From the NCBI GenBank assembly GCA_005799495.1, contig SYGP01000035.1, forward strand, positions 149,455 to 213,454: a stretch of 64,000 bases of DNA, read 5' to 3'. Origin of the DNA: Planctomycetia bacterium (lineage in GTDB: Bacteria; Planctomycetota; Phycisphaerae; Phycisphaerales; SM1A02). The notes beneath the pieces are model-generated. The model saw only the letters and a list, made by a program, of their open reading frames with translations, was not told the DNA's origin and searched no databases. Position numbers and translations under genes: made by a program. Shown here piece by piece: positions 53,351-62,130 of the stretch. How positions within the stretch are numbered: the stretch's first letter is position 1; each line of letters starts with the position of its first letter.

Positions 53351-55000
53351 ATGAGCATCTTCGACGAACGCCGCTTCCTCATTCCTTTCCGAAGCCAGTT
53401 GCTGCCGCAACTCTTCACGGACACGCTCGTGATTGGGGCGGGGGTTGCTGGACTGCGATCGGCGATCGAAGCGGCTCGTCATGGAACGGTCACGGTGCTG
53501 GCCAAGGGACCGATGGATCTGTCGAACACGCAGTGGGCGCAGGGCGGCATTGCCGCTGCGCTCGCCGCGGACGATTCGCCCGCCGCGCATGAGCGGGACA
53601 CGCTCGTCGCTGGCGCTGGTTTGTGCGATGAGGACGCGGTTCAGGCTCTGGTGCGAGAGGGACCAGCGGAGATCGAGTGGCTGCGGTCCGCAGGCATGTG
53701 TTTCGATGAGGGCGATTCCGGCGTGGCGCTCGGGCTCGAGGGCGGGCATGGACGCGCACGCATCCTGCACGCGGACGGCGACCAAACCGGCCGCGCGTTG
53801 ATGCGAACGCTGATCGATGCGGCGGCACGCACACCCGGCATACGCGTCTTTGATCGCTGCTTTGCGCTGGATCTCTGCACGGATGGTGCGCAGCGCGTGA
53901 CGGGCGCCCTCACCTGGCATCCGCGCTTCGGCTTGCAGGTGCTGTGGGCACGCGCCACGATTCTCGCTGCGGGCGGAGCCGGTCAGGTTTACCGAGAGAC
54001 ATCGAACCCGCGCGTCGCGACAGGCGATGCCATCGCGATGGCGTGGCGCGCGGGAGCGCAGGTGCAGGACCTGGAGTTCATGCAGTTTCATCCGACCACG
54101 CTGTATGTCGCGGGCGCGCCGCGACATCTCATCAGCGAGGCGGTGCGCGGCGAAGGTGCGCGGCTCGTCGATCGCCAGGGTGTGGCGATCATGCAGGGAC
54201 GCCATGCGCAAGCGGATCTCGCACCACGCGATGTGGTGACGCGCGGCATCGTGGAGCATCTGGCCGCTTCGGGAGATTCGCACGCATTTCTGGATGCGCG
54301 CCACCTCGGCAGCGAAGGCTTCGCCCGCCGCTTTCCGGGGCTGGCCCGGATGCTGAGGGAGTACGGGATCGATGGTGGAAATGCGCTCATCCCCGTGCAT
54401 CCCGCCGCGCACTACACGATCGGCGGCGTATGGACGGATCTCGACGGTCGCACATCGCTGCGCGGGCTCTATGCCTGCGGCGAGGTGGCGTCGAACGGAG
54501 TGCATGGCGCAAATCGGCTTGCGAGCAACAGCCTGCTCGAGGGACTCGTGTTCGGTCGGCGCACGGTGCAGGCAGCGATCCGGGATCCGCTGCCGGACGC
54601 CGTACCCATGCAGTGGGAGAGCAAGGTCCGCACATCGGTCGCAGGCGAGTTGGATCTGGACGATGTGCGTTCCAGCCTTCGCAGTGCCATGTGGCGCAAT
54701 GTCGGCATCGTGCGCGATGGCGCGAAGATGCGCGACTGCGTGGACATGTTCGCGTTCTGGGGGCGGTACGCGCTTGGATCGGTCTTCGATGCTCCAAGCG
54801 GTTGGGAGACGCAGAATCTGCTGACCATCGGGCACCTGATGACTCGAGCCGCACTCGAACGCCGCGAGTCGCGCGGAGCGCACACGCGACTCGACTGGCC
54901 AGCGGAAGATCGGAGCGGACCGCAGCACCTGCTCTGGCGCATCGGCGATGCGAACCCTCTCTGGCGATCCGTCTTGCGCGCCGTGCGGAGCGGTGCATGA
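53351..55000 (+). CDS. nadB: L-aspartate oxidase
   Basis: A 549-residue flavoenzyme converting aspartate to iminoaspartate, first step of de novo NAD synthesis. Signatures are LVIGAGVAGLRSAIEAARHG (FAD site, near 25-44), SNTQWAQGGIAAAL, GGHGRARILHADGDQTGRALM, AGGAGQVYRETSNPRVATGDAIAMAWRAGA, FMQFHPTTL and HYTIGGVWTDLDGRTSLRGLYACGEVASNGVHGANRLASNSLLEGL. This matches NadB rather than succinate dehydrogenase because no partner iron-sulfur or cytochrome genes are near. The stop overlaps the lipoprotein start as ATGA. No nadA or nadC is next to it. Confidence 0.94.
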   Translation: MSIFDERRFLIPFRSQLLPQLFTDTLVIGAGVAGLRSAIEAARHGTVTVLAKGPMDLSNTQWAQGGIAAALAADDSPAAHERDTLVAGAGLCDEDAVQALVREGPAEIEWLRSAGMCFDEGDSGVALGLEGGHGRARILHADGDQTGRALMRTLIDAAARTPGIRVFDRCFALDLCTDGAQRVTGALTWHPRFGLQVLWARATILAAGGAGQVYRETSNPRVATGDAIAMAWRAGAQVQDLEFMQFHPTTLYVAGAPRHLISEAVRGEGARLVDRQGVAIMQGRHAQADLAPRDVVTRGIVEHLAASGDSHAFLDARHLGSEGFARRFPGLARMLREYGIDGGNALIPVHPAAHYTIGGVWTDLDGRTSLRGLYACGEVASNGVHGANRLASNSLLEGLVFGRRTVQAAIRDPLPDAVPMQWESKVRTSVAGELDLDDVRSSLRSAMWRNVGIVRDGAKMRDCVDMFAFWGRYALGSVFDAPSGWETQNLLTIGHLMTRAALERRESRGAHTRLDWPAEDRSGPQHLLWRIGDANPLWRSVLRAVRSGA

Positions 55001-55746
55001 GGAGCGGGCGTGGCGCGGCGCGAGGGAGTGCGGCGTGCTCCGCGCTGTCGGTCATGGTGGGCCTGGTGCTCGGAAGCGTCTGGTGCGGTGCGCTGAGCGG
55101 GTGTGCAGAGGATCGCACCGTGCATGTCAAGCGCGGTGCGAGCAAGTTCGGCCTCGAGTCGCCCGTGGGGACGGAGACCATCCTTCCCGATGGAACGCGT
55201 GTGGTGGTCGTGGATGAACTTCCCTCGCGCGTGGCCAATGCGGATGCGCAGCCGATCGGATCGTTCATCGTGCCGCGACCCGAATACACCGTACCGCCCT
55301 ACAGCCCGTCTGCGCTGCAGCCACCACCCAAGCCCAAGCCGCGCCCCACGGAAGAGCTGAAGTTGCGCGAGGAGTTGCCCGACGGCACCATCATGCTGCG
55401 GGCAGCGATGCCCGAGCATGTCGTTTCGCACTTCAGCTACGCGCTGAAGAACCGTGAATACGCGCCGTTCTACGCTCAAATGCTCTCGCGCGAGGCGCGA
55501 TCCTCCTACGACAAGGCGGGCGGCGAGGCTGCCTTTGCCGAATGGGCCGAGGGCAACCGCAAGGATCTCCTCGCGTTCATCACCCGCATGGCATCCGGTT
55601 GGAACGGCGCGCTTGTTGTTGCCGATCGACCTGCGCCCATGCGACTGCGCTACAGGCTCGACCGACGAACACTTCCCGACATTCGCTTCGAGATCATCGA
55701 GATCGAGAATGAAGCGGGGGGGCTGCGCCTCGCCATGGTGCGGTGA
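54997..55746 (+). CDS. Putative lipoprotein of unknown function
   Basis: A 249-residue lipoprotein with basic n-region, hydrophobic core and lipobox LSGC at about 33-36 (GALSGCAED). Residues 100-120 are a Pro/Lys-rich linker (SALQPPPKPKPRPTEEL). The C-terminal domain has AAMPEHVVSHFSYALKNREYAPFYAQMLSREAR, a stretch typical of small alpha-helical domains in planctomycete lipoproteins. I do not recognise a function. The ATG overlaps the nadB stop, so it is translated in coupling with NadB, although no link to NAD synthesis is apparent. Confidence 0.68.
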   Translation: MRSGRGAARGSAACSALSVMVGLVLGSVWCGALSGCAEDRTVHVKRGASKFGLESPVGTETILPDGTRVVVVDELPSRVANADAQPIGSFIVPRPEYTVPPYSPSALQPPPKPKPRPTEELKLREELPDGTIMLRAAMPEHVVSHFSYALKNREYAPFYAQMLSREARSSYDKAGGEAAFAEWAEGNRKDLLAFITRMASGWNGALVVADRPAPMRLRYRLDRRTLPDIRFEIIEIENEAGGLRLAMVR

Positions 55747-55781
55747 GGCAACGCGAGCTTCGCGGGCACGCCGCCGAAGGA

Positions 55782-57323
55782 TCACTCGAAACGACCGCGA
55801 TCGAGCACATCAAGGTTGTACAGACCGCGAAGGTCCTTCGCCGACAGGTGCTCCAACTGCTCCAGTTCGCGCACGGCCTTGCGCGCCTTGCGGATGCCGA
55901 GTCGCCCGAGCATCGCGAACTTTGACGCGAGAATGTCGCGCAGGTTCGCCGTGGTGTTGCGCGCATGCCCGGCGGGATACATCACCAGCCCGCTTTCGAG
56001 CTTTCGCCCATCCGTCATCTCGATCGTCAGCGATGTCGGGATGCCGTCGGGGTATCGGCGGTCGTAGTCGGCGCCGCCGTGTCCGAAGGTGATCTTGCCC
56101 ATCAGTCCGCGCGTGACGGGATCGTGGATCGCCTCGGCGGAGTAATCGTGGGGACCAAGCATGATTGCCTTCCACCATGCGTCGACGGTCGAGGGCAATC
56201 CTTCAGCGCCCGATGCCTCGTGTGCTTCGAATGCCTTCCGCAGCATCGTGGACACGATGTAGACCATCGAATGATCTGCGCTTTGTCGCGTATGCGGATC
56301 GCGCTTCGCCGGATCACCAATGATCGAGAACGCGGGCTCGTAGGCGGTGATGCGGATGGCCGCGATGCGATCAGGCGAGGCCAGCAGATCCGGTTGCGCG
56401 ACCAACAGATCGATGAGCCCCTGCAGCGCACCTGCAGATTGATGTTCGTACAGACCGAGCTTGAAGTGCATGCCCATCACGGCAAAGTCATCGCCCGCGA
56501 AGCCGAGCACGAGATCGAAGGGGCTGTCACCCTGCGTCTTCTCGAACTGACGGAACATGCTCTCCGGGTTGCGGAAGATGTCACGCGGCCCGAGGAAACC
56601 ACGCATCGAACGCTGCATCGACAGCACCGCAGCTTCCGTGCTCAACGCCGCAGACGCGCCCTTGGAATCCGAAAGCTGCTTGCCCGCGCGGATCGCCCGC
56701 CACGGGATGTAGTGCGCCACGGTCATGCCGATGGCACTTTCGATCTCCTCTGCCGTCGCACCGAGCATGGCACCGTACACGGCGCTGCTGGCGATCGCAC
56801 CATGCACGACATGGTCGATCTTGTAGCTCTTGAGGCTGAACACCTCGGCGAGTCGTCCGCGAATCTCATCGATCGCAATCATCCCGCGAAGCGCTGCCGC
56901 ACCGTCGAGCCGCGCGATCTGGGCGGCGGCGATCGCCACTGGGTAAAAATCGTTGTGACCGAACTCGCCCGCCGTGTGTCCGAGCGCCGGGTTGTAGCCA
57001 AAGTTCGTCCCGTTGGAATCCCACTCACGAACCGCGGCTGCGTTCGCCACGATCGCCTTTTCCGGCGCGACAAGCCGCCGCGATCCGAACACTCGCGCGC
57101 CACCCTTGCCGCTTGGATACGAGAGCGCCTCTTCACGCAGCAGGACGGGTGCATTCGTGCCAAGCGCCAGTGCAGACACGCCGCACAGAACGCTGTCGGT
57201 GTGGAACAGGACGGTCCGTTCCCTCACCGCGGGGGATGGATCGCCCGCATGGAGGAAGTCGATGGCGTACTGACCGATGCCGAGGGCCTGATTCGTGTTT
57301 CGAGGGAGTTGGGTTGCCGTCAT
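55782..57323 (-). CDS. prpD: MmgE/PrpD family protein (2-methylcitrate dehydratase-like)
   Basis: A 513-residue MmgE/PrpD-fold dehydratase. Visible family blocks are ANAAAVREWDSNGTNFGYNP, GHTAGEFGHNDFYPVAIAAAQ, FSLKSYKIDHVVHGAIASSAVYGAMLGATAEEIESAIG, KGASAALSTEAAVLSMQ and ITFGHGGADYDRRYPDGIPTSLTIEM. PrpD proteins dehydrate 2-methylcitrate in propionate breakdown; other members act on related acids. No prpB/prpC is in the window, so the substrate is inferred. It lies 50 bp downstream of the cobalamin-GTPase fusion gene on the same strand, with a hairpin in the gap, which fits joint propionyl-CoA metabolism. Confidence 0.85.
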   Translation of the reverse strand: MTATQLPRNTNQALGIGQYAIDFLHAGDPSPAVRERTVLFHTDSVLCGVSALALGTNAPVLLREEALSYPSGKGGARVFGSRRLVAPEKAIVANAAAVREWDSNGTNFGYNPALGHTAGEFGHNDFYPVAIAAAQIARLDGAAALRGMIAIDEIRGRLAEVFSLKSYKIDHVVHGAIASSAVYGAMLGATAEEIESAIGMTVAHYIPWRAIRAGKQLSDSKGASAALSTEAAVLSMQRSMRGFLGPRDIFRNPESMFRQFEKTQGDSPFDLVLGFAGDDFAVMGMHFKLGLYEHQSAGALQGLIDLLVAQPDLLASPDRIAAIRITAYEPAFSIIGDPAKRDPHTRQSADHSMVYIVSTMLRKAFEAHEASGAEGLPSTVDAWWKAIMLGPHDYSAEAIHDPVTRGLMGKITFGHGGADYDRRYPDGIPTSLTIEMTDGRKLESGLVMYPAGHARNTTANLRDILASKFAMLGRLGIRKARKAVRELEQLEHLSAKDLRGLYNLDVLDRGRFE

Positions 57324-57338
57324 GGTGTGTTCCGTGGA

Positions 57339-57357
57339 GCTCCGCAGTCTACGGAGC
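57339..57357 (-). promoter_or_regulatory. Hairpin in the leader of the PrpD-type gene
   Basis: GCTCCG (57339-57344) and CGGAGC (57352-57357) pair perfectly around a 7-nt loop, 15 nt before the PrpD start on the minus strand. It may be an intercistronic stability or control element; chance is possible. Confidence 0.3.
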
Positions 57358-57373
57358 ACTCGCGAACTGCGCG

Positions 57374-58498
57374 TCAGTTGCCGAACAACGCTTCGTACAG
57401 TTCGACGATTCCGCGCCCCTGCGTGGCAACCGTCTCGAAGATCGGCCGCCCCGACGCGATGTCGAGCAGTTCGCGAACGAGTTTCGCCTCGCCCGCATGA
57501 TCCGCCTTGTTGGCGATGAACAGATCGGCGATCTCGAGGATGCCGGCTTTGTCCATCTGCACGCTGTCCCCCATCCCAGGAACGGTCACCACGGCCGTGC
57601 GGTCCACGAAGAGGCGGATCGCGACATCGTTCTGTCCTGCGCCGACCGTTTCCACGACCAGATGATCGAAGCCCGCGGCTCCGACGAGACCGATGAGCTG
57701 TTCGAGCGTTCGGTAGTCCTCGCCGATGATCGCCATGCTTCGATAGAAGACCCCTTCATCGACGGCATTGAAGTCCACGCGCAGACGATCACCGAGGAGG
57801 GCGCCCCCAGTGATCGGACTCATCGGGTCAAACGCAATGACCGCCGTGCGTCGACCGCGCCGTACGGCTTCGGATGCCATCGCGGCAACAAGCGTGCTCT
57901 TGCCCGCACCCGGCGCGCCGGTGATGCCGACCACGCGAGCGGGCCGCCGCAGGGTGGCGGTCGCCGGGAGCGTTCCCGCCGCAGCCATCGACATCAGTCT
58001 GCCCAGCTGCGCTGTGGGATGCGCAGCATGGTCGAGCGGCGCGTAGGGACGAACGCACGCGCGCACGCTTTCCACGATCTGATCCATGCCCGTTCCCGTG
58101 TGGTAGATCCGCGCCACGCCGGCTTCGAGAAGCGTGGCGACATCTTCCTGCGGAATGATGCCGCCCACATTCACGGGAATGTCGGATCGACCGACGGACT
58201 TCAACTCTTCGAGCAACTTGGGAACGAGGACGAGGTGCGAGTTGCTCATCATCGACGCCGCCACACAGTCGACATCCTCATCGCGCGCACCGATGGCAAG
58301 CCCGCGCGGGGTCTGCCAAAGTCCCGAGTAAATCACATGGATTCCACTGTCGCGCATGATGCGCGCGATGAGCTTCACGCCACGGTCATGGCCATCGAGT
58401 CCCATCTTGCCCAGCAGCACGCGTGGACGGTGCGGAAGATCCGCACAGCGGTCCATCTTCGGGATGGCTGTGGTCGGCTCGGTGAGTCCGCGAGGCAT
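57374..58498 (-). CDS. Cobalamin-binding domain fused to MeaB-type GTPase
   Basis: A 374-residue two-domain protein. Residues about 25-150 form a B12-binding Rossmann domain with the His-loop DxHxxG at 35-40 (DGHDRG) and GGIIP at 112-116, as in methylmalonyl-CoA mutase small parts. Residues about 185-374 form a MeaB/ArgK G3E GTPase with P-loop GAPGAGKS at 194-201, DPMSPITGGALLGDR, ETVGAGQND and NKAD at 330-333. It looks like IcmF without its C-terminal mutase domain. It probably loads or protects cobalamin for an acyl-CoA mutase large subunit not present here. The ATG at 58498 overlaps the upstream membrane-protein stop (ATGA). Confidence 0.88.
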   Translation of the reverse strand: MPRGLTEPTTAIPKMDRCADLPHRPRVLLGKMGLDGHDRGVKLIARIMRDSGIHVIYSGLWQTPRGLAIGARDEDVDCVAASMMSNSHLVLVPKLLEELKSVGRSDIPVNVGGIIPQEDVATLLEAGVARIYHTGTGMDQIVESVRACVRPYAPLDHAAHPTAQLGRLMSMAAAGTLPATATLRRPARVVGITGAPGAGKSTLVAAMASEAVRRGRRTAVIAFDPMSPITGGALLGDRLRVDFNAVDEGVFYRSMAIIGEDYRTLEQLIGLVGAAGFDHLVVETVGAGQNDVAIRLFVDRTAVVTVPGMGDSVQMDKAGILEIADLFIANKADHAGEAKLVRELLDIASGRPIFETVATQGRGIVELYEALFGN

Positions 58499-59190
58499 CA
58501 GGACTGTTCCGTCGGGGACGCGGCGGAATCGTTGGGCGCCACCTCGCTGTCGTCGGGTGCGGCGGTGACGCGCTTCGCCTCCGTCGTCCATTCGGCGGGG
58601 GAGAAGCGATGGGCAAAGAACCCAACCACCTTGGCCCCATCCTCGAGCATGTAGTCATCAATCTCGATGTTTGCGCCGCCCGGCCCGCGCACGACGGCGA
58701 TCGACTTGCTCATCCAACGCGACATGTCAATCTCGACTGCCTCCCGAACTTCGATCGTGATGTTGCCACTGCGGAGGATTCCGGCATCGCTGAGCTCCGT
58801 CAACTCCACGCGCTTCCCCCGCAGCTTGATCAGGGACCGGAGGAACCAGGGAGCACTGAGGATGCCGCAGCCGATCACATAGACATAGAGTTGGAGGGGG
58901 CGGTCCCACGCTGCCACGGGGGTTGGCGGCGGTTGAAACCCAGCCATGAGCTTCTTGGAATCCTCGTAGGCAGTTCGCTCTTCGGCGCTCAGCGACTTGC
59001 CCTCGTCCGCCTTCTTCTGCAGCGAATCGAAGGTGCCCTTCACATTCTCAAACTCCTGGTACCGCTGCTCGTCGTGCGGAATACGGACCCAGTAGTCGTA
59101 CGCGCCCCAGAGACCGAGCCCAAAGCAGATCACGGTGTACACCAGAAGCCAAACAAACCGCTTGGTTCGGAGTACACAAGTGACAGGCAT
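58498..59190 (-). CDS. Two-helix membrane protein of unknown function
   Basis: A 230-residue protein with two membrane helices, at about 12-33 and 100-120. Between them is a charged, coiled-coil-like segment (NVKGTFDSLQKKADEGKSLSAEERTAYEDSKK). After the second helix come about 80 residues with VELTELSDAGILRSGNITIEVREAVEIDMSRWMSKSIAVV, possibly a small beta domain, and an acidic tail. I do not recognise it. ATG at 59190 begins just before helix 1. It overlaps the start of the B12-GTPase gene by ATGA and is divergent from the dockerin-like hydrolase gene. Confidence 0.6.
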   Translation of the reverse strand: MPVTCVLRTKRFVWLLVYTVICFGLGLWGAYDYWVRIPHDEQRYQEFENVKGTFDSLQKKADEGKSLSAEERTAYEDSKKLMAGFQPPPTPVAAWDRPLQLYVYVIGCGILSAPWFLRSLIKLRGKRVELTELSDAGILRSGNITIEVREAVEIDMSRWMSKSIAVVRGPGGANIEIDDYMLEDGAKVVGFFAHRFSPAEWTTEAKRVTAAPDDSEVAPNDSAASPTEQS

Positions 59191-59248
59191 CTTCCTGATT
59201 CTAGCGACTTTGTTTGGCATGCGAGAAACTTGGAAGTACCTTCAGGAA

Positions 59249-61411
59249 ATGCCATCGTTGAGCCCCCTCGCCGCCTGCGTGAGCGTGATCCTCTTTTCGG
59301 CAAGCGCGTACGGTCAGTGCGATACCGACTTGAACGGCGATGGAACGGTGGATGCCCTCGATCTCACGGAAGTGCTCGTCGGATGGGGACAAGCTTCGGG
59401 CGGTGATGTGAATGGCGACGGTTTGGTGGACGGAAACGATCTCGCGGCGGTGGTCTCCGCCTGGGGAACCTCTTGCCCCACCGGACAGCCCACGGAAGTC
59501 AAGCTGGCGTGCCAGTCGATTGCCGTCGCTCCCTTCGCATCGTTTGTTCAGACCTTCACCGTTGGCAGTTCAGTGCGCGTGGGAATCGACCCTGCGCTGA
59601 CGCCCTTCACCGCGGGTGCGGTGGCCGATGTGTGGGTGGTCGCCAACCGAACCGCAGCGGAGTGGGCGGCCAATGATGTGCTGCAGGATGTCCGCGGAGC
59701 GGCGCAGTCGATCACATTGGGTTCGACCCTTTCGGCGAATGTGTTCGAGTTGACTGGCGGAACGACGCTGTCGGGCGACGGCAATCTCGCGGTCGGTCGC
59801 GGCTACGACCTGGTCGTGGATGTGAACCGTGATGGTCGACTCGGAGCAGGCGATCTGATCGATGGTGGTGGGGACGGTGCGGGACTTTGGATTGCACGAG
59901 ATCCGACCGCCACTGGACCACTGCAGGTCACGACGCTCTCGAGCTACACCGCGAGCGGCGCGACATCCGGGTTTACGACAGCCCGTCTTTGGTATCCGGC
60001 CAACATCGCCTCGCTCGGGCAGCGCCCTCTCGTGGTCATCTCCCACGGCAACGGCCATCAATACAGTTGGTACGACTACCTCGGAACGCATCTGGCAAGC
60101 TGGGGCTTCATCGTGATCAGCCACCAGAACAACACGGTGCCGGGAATCGAGACCTCCTCGACCACGACGCTGCAGCACACCAGTGCGATCATTGCGCAGC
60201 AGGCCACCGTGGCGGGGGGAGCCATCAACGGGCGGATCGATGTGTCGCGCATCGGTTGGATCGGCCACAGCCGCGGCGGCGAGGGGATTGCGCGCGCGTA
60301 CGACCGCATCTTCGACAACTCGTACACGCCCACTGGCTACGGGCTCGCCAACATCAAGTTCCTGTGCTCGATTGCGCCGACGGATTTCCTCGGCGTCAAT
60401 TCTGCAAACCCTCATGCTGCCAACTTCATGCTGTTGTGGGGTTCCGCCGATGGCGATGTCAGTGGCGTGCCCAACAACACCGTTGCATGGTCCTTCGATC
60501 TCGCCGAACGCTGCACGGGCTTCCGAAACACGGTGTATGTGCATGGCGCGGACCACAATGACTTCAACTGCTGCGGAACGAATGACTTCCAGGGGCCATC
60601 GGGAACGGCCATCAACAACGCGGGTGCGCAGGCGGTCGCGAAGGCGTTCATCCTTGCTGCGCTGAAGTACCACCTCGAGTCCGAGACCGCACTGGGCGAG
60701 TTCCTCTGGCGACCGTCATCATCGCTGCGTCCCGCAGGCGTATCAGCCGCATTCACGATCGTGAAGGAAGTGGTGCCCGCCGCGTCTGCCAATGTGCGCA
60801 CCGTCGACAACTTCCAGACGCAGACTGGTCTGGGTACATCCAGCAGTGGCGGGGCGGTGGCATCGACCGTCACCAACATTTCCGAAGCCATCGCTCGGGA
60901 CACGGACAACACCTACACATGGAGCACCAGCAATCCGCACAACGGATCGATCCGCGCGACCTCCTCTGATACGCAGCGCATGGTGGCTTGGGACTGGAAT
61001 GTCTCGGCAGGCATGACGTGGGATTTGCTCCCAGCCCTGCGCGATCTCTCGTCATGGACCTTCGTCCAGGCGCGCGTCGGCCAGGGAACGCGTCACCCCA
61101 ACACGGTCACGCTCAATGGCGGTGCGTCGTTCACGTGGGTCCTGATGGATTCGCTGGGCAATGAGTCGCGCGTGTCGAGCAGCGCTTCCGGTGAGGCCAT
61201 CAATCGACCGTACCAGCGCACGGGCAGCGGCAATGGCGCTGGCTGGCAGAATGAACTGCGCACCGTGCAGCTTCGCTTGCGCGATTTCAAGTCCGTGAAC
61301 CCGCTGATCGACCTGTCGCAGATTGCCTCGGTGCGAATGGAAGTTGGCGGATCTGCGGGCAGCGCCACCGGCCGATTCGTGATCGATGACCTGCAGTTCG
61401 TGAAGGAGTGA
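59249..61411 (+). CDS. Secreted alpha/beta hydrolase with N-terminal dockerin-like repeats
   Basis: A 720-residue secreted protein. After a signal peptide (1-23) come two dockerin-like calcium loops at 27-35 (DLNGDGTVD) and 53-61 (DVNGDGLVD), each followed by a GWG/AWG end, flanked by Cys24 and Cys76. A further DVNRDGRLGAGD loop is at 191-202. An alpha/beta hydrolase follows with oxyanion region VVISHGNGHQYSW near 264 and nucleophile GHSRGG (Ser341). The C-terminal part (about 560-720) is beta-rich, possibly a binding domain. The substrate is unknown; a polymer or cell-surface ester is plausible. ATG at 59249 places the signal peptide exactly; an ATG at 59219 would add ten residues. Confidence 0.82.
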   Translation: MPSLSPLAACVSVILFSASAYGQCDTDLNGDGTVDALDLTEVLVGWGQASGGDVNGDGLVDGNDLAAVVSAWGTSCPTGQPTEVKLACQSIAVAPFASFVQTFTVGSSVRVGIDPALTPFTAGAVADVWVVANRTAAEWAANDVLQDVRGAAQSITLGSTLSANVFELTGGTTLSGDGNLAVGRGYDLVVDVNRDGRLGAGDLIDGGGDGAGLWIARDPTATGPLQVTTLSSYTASGATSGFTTARLWYPANIASLGQRPLVVISHGNGHQYSWYDYLGTHLASWGFIVISHQNNTVPGIETSSTTTLQHTSAIIAQQATVAGGAINGRIDVSRIGWIGHSRGGEGIARAYDRIFDNSYTPTGYGLANIKFLCSIAPTDFLGVNSANPHAANFMLLWGSADGDVSGVPNNTVAWSFDLAERCTGFRNTVYVHGADHNDFNCCGTNDFQGPSGTAINNAGAQAVAKAFILAALKYHLESETALGEFLWRPSSSLRPAGVSAAFTIVKEVVPAASANVRTVDNFQTQTGLGTSSSGGAVASTVTNISEAIARDTDNTYTWSTSNPHNGSIRATSSDTQRMVAWDWNVSAGMTWDLLPALRDLSSWTFVQARVGQGTRHPNTVTLNGGASFTWVLMDSLGNESRVSSSASGEAINRPYQRTGSGNGAGWQNELRTVQLRLRDFKSVNPLIDLSQIASVRMEVGGSAGSATGRFVIDDLQFVKE

Positions 61412-61413
61412 AT

Positions 61414-62130
61414 GTGAAGCGGCAATCTCCAACAGTGGTCCTTCTTGCAGTCGCTGCAGCCACATGCAGCATGTGGTTGGGTGGTGGTGCCGCTGCACAG
61501 CAGTCCCCGCAGGCACCGCAGCAAGGTGCGGCAGCCGCTTCGGACGAGAAGGGCAGCCTCCCAGAGCTTCCCAAGACGCCGTCGGTGCGCAGTGCTGCGC
61601 AGCCTGTCCTCGTGCAGTGGGTCCAACTGGCGACGGCGTATCCGAGTGACTTCCGAGCGGAACGACCGCTTGTGCGTGCGGGATGGTTGGTGGTGATTCG
61701 CGCGGACGCTGCGCTGCTCACCCCGCGATCGCTCGCTGAACCGCTGCTGCTGGCGGCCGGCGAAGGTTGGACCGCGAGCGCCGAATGGTTGCAGCATGGA
61801 CACACCTCGGGTCACCGGGTTTGCTTCATCCCGTTCGTCGATGATGCCCAGCGCACGGACTCGCCAACCGCCGACGGAACGGCCGGGGCAATCAAGGCAC
61901 GCGCCAATCTCCGTGGACTGCGAATCTGGTTTGGCACGCCGGAACTTCCCGAGCGAGTCGATGCTGCGATGCTCACACGCGAGCGCGCGCTCGCGGAGGC
62001 GAGCGGTGTTCAGCCGATCCAGAAGGAACGGATGCCGACGCCCGCTGCAGACCTCTCGCTTGCGGACAAGGCCGAACTCGTGGCACGCATGCGGCAGCTG
62101 GCGGCGACTTGGTGCCCCTCAGAATCCTGA
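61414..62130 (+). CDS. Secreted protein of unknown function
   Basis: A 238-residue protein with a signal peptide (about 1-30, ending GGAAAQQ), then a Gln/Pro/Ala linker and a folded part with VQWVQLATAYPSDFRAERPLVRAGWLVVIRADAAL and RGLRIWFGTPELPERVDAAMLTRERAL. No known family is evident. The GTG at 61414 is preferred since AAGGAG at 61403-61408 sits 5 nt upstream; a GTG at 61408 overlapping the previous stop is an alternative. It follows the hydrolase gene by 2 bp, so it is probably co-expressed and co-secreted. Its 3' end overlaps the converging membrane-protein gene by 12 bp. Confidence 0.62.
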   Translation: MKRQSPTVVLLAVAAATCSMWLGGGAAAQQSPQAPQQGAAAASDEKGSLPELPKTPSVRSAAQPVLVQWVQLATAYPSDFRAERPLVRAGWLVVIRADAALLTPRSLAEPLLLAAGEGWTASAEWLQHGHTSGHRVCFIPFVDDAQRTDSPTADGTAGAIKARANLRGLRIWFGTPELPERVDAAMLTRERALAEASGVQPIQKERMPTPAADLSLADKAELVARMRQLAATWCPSES

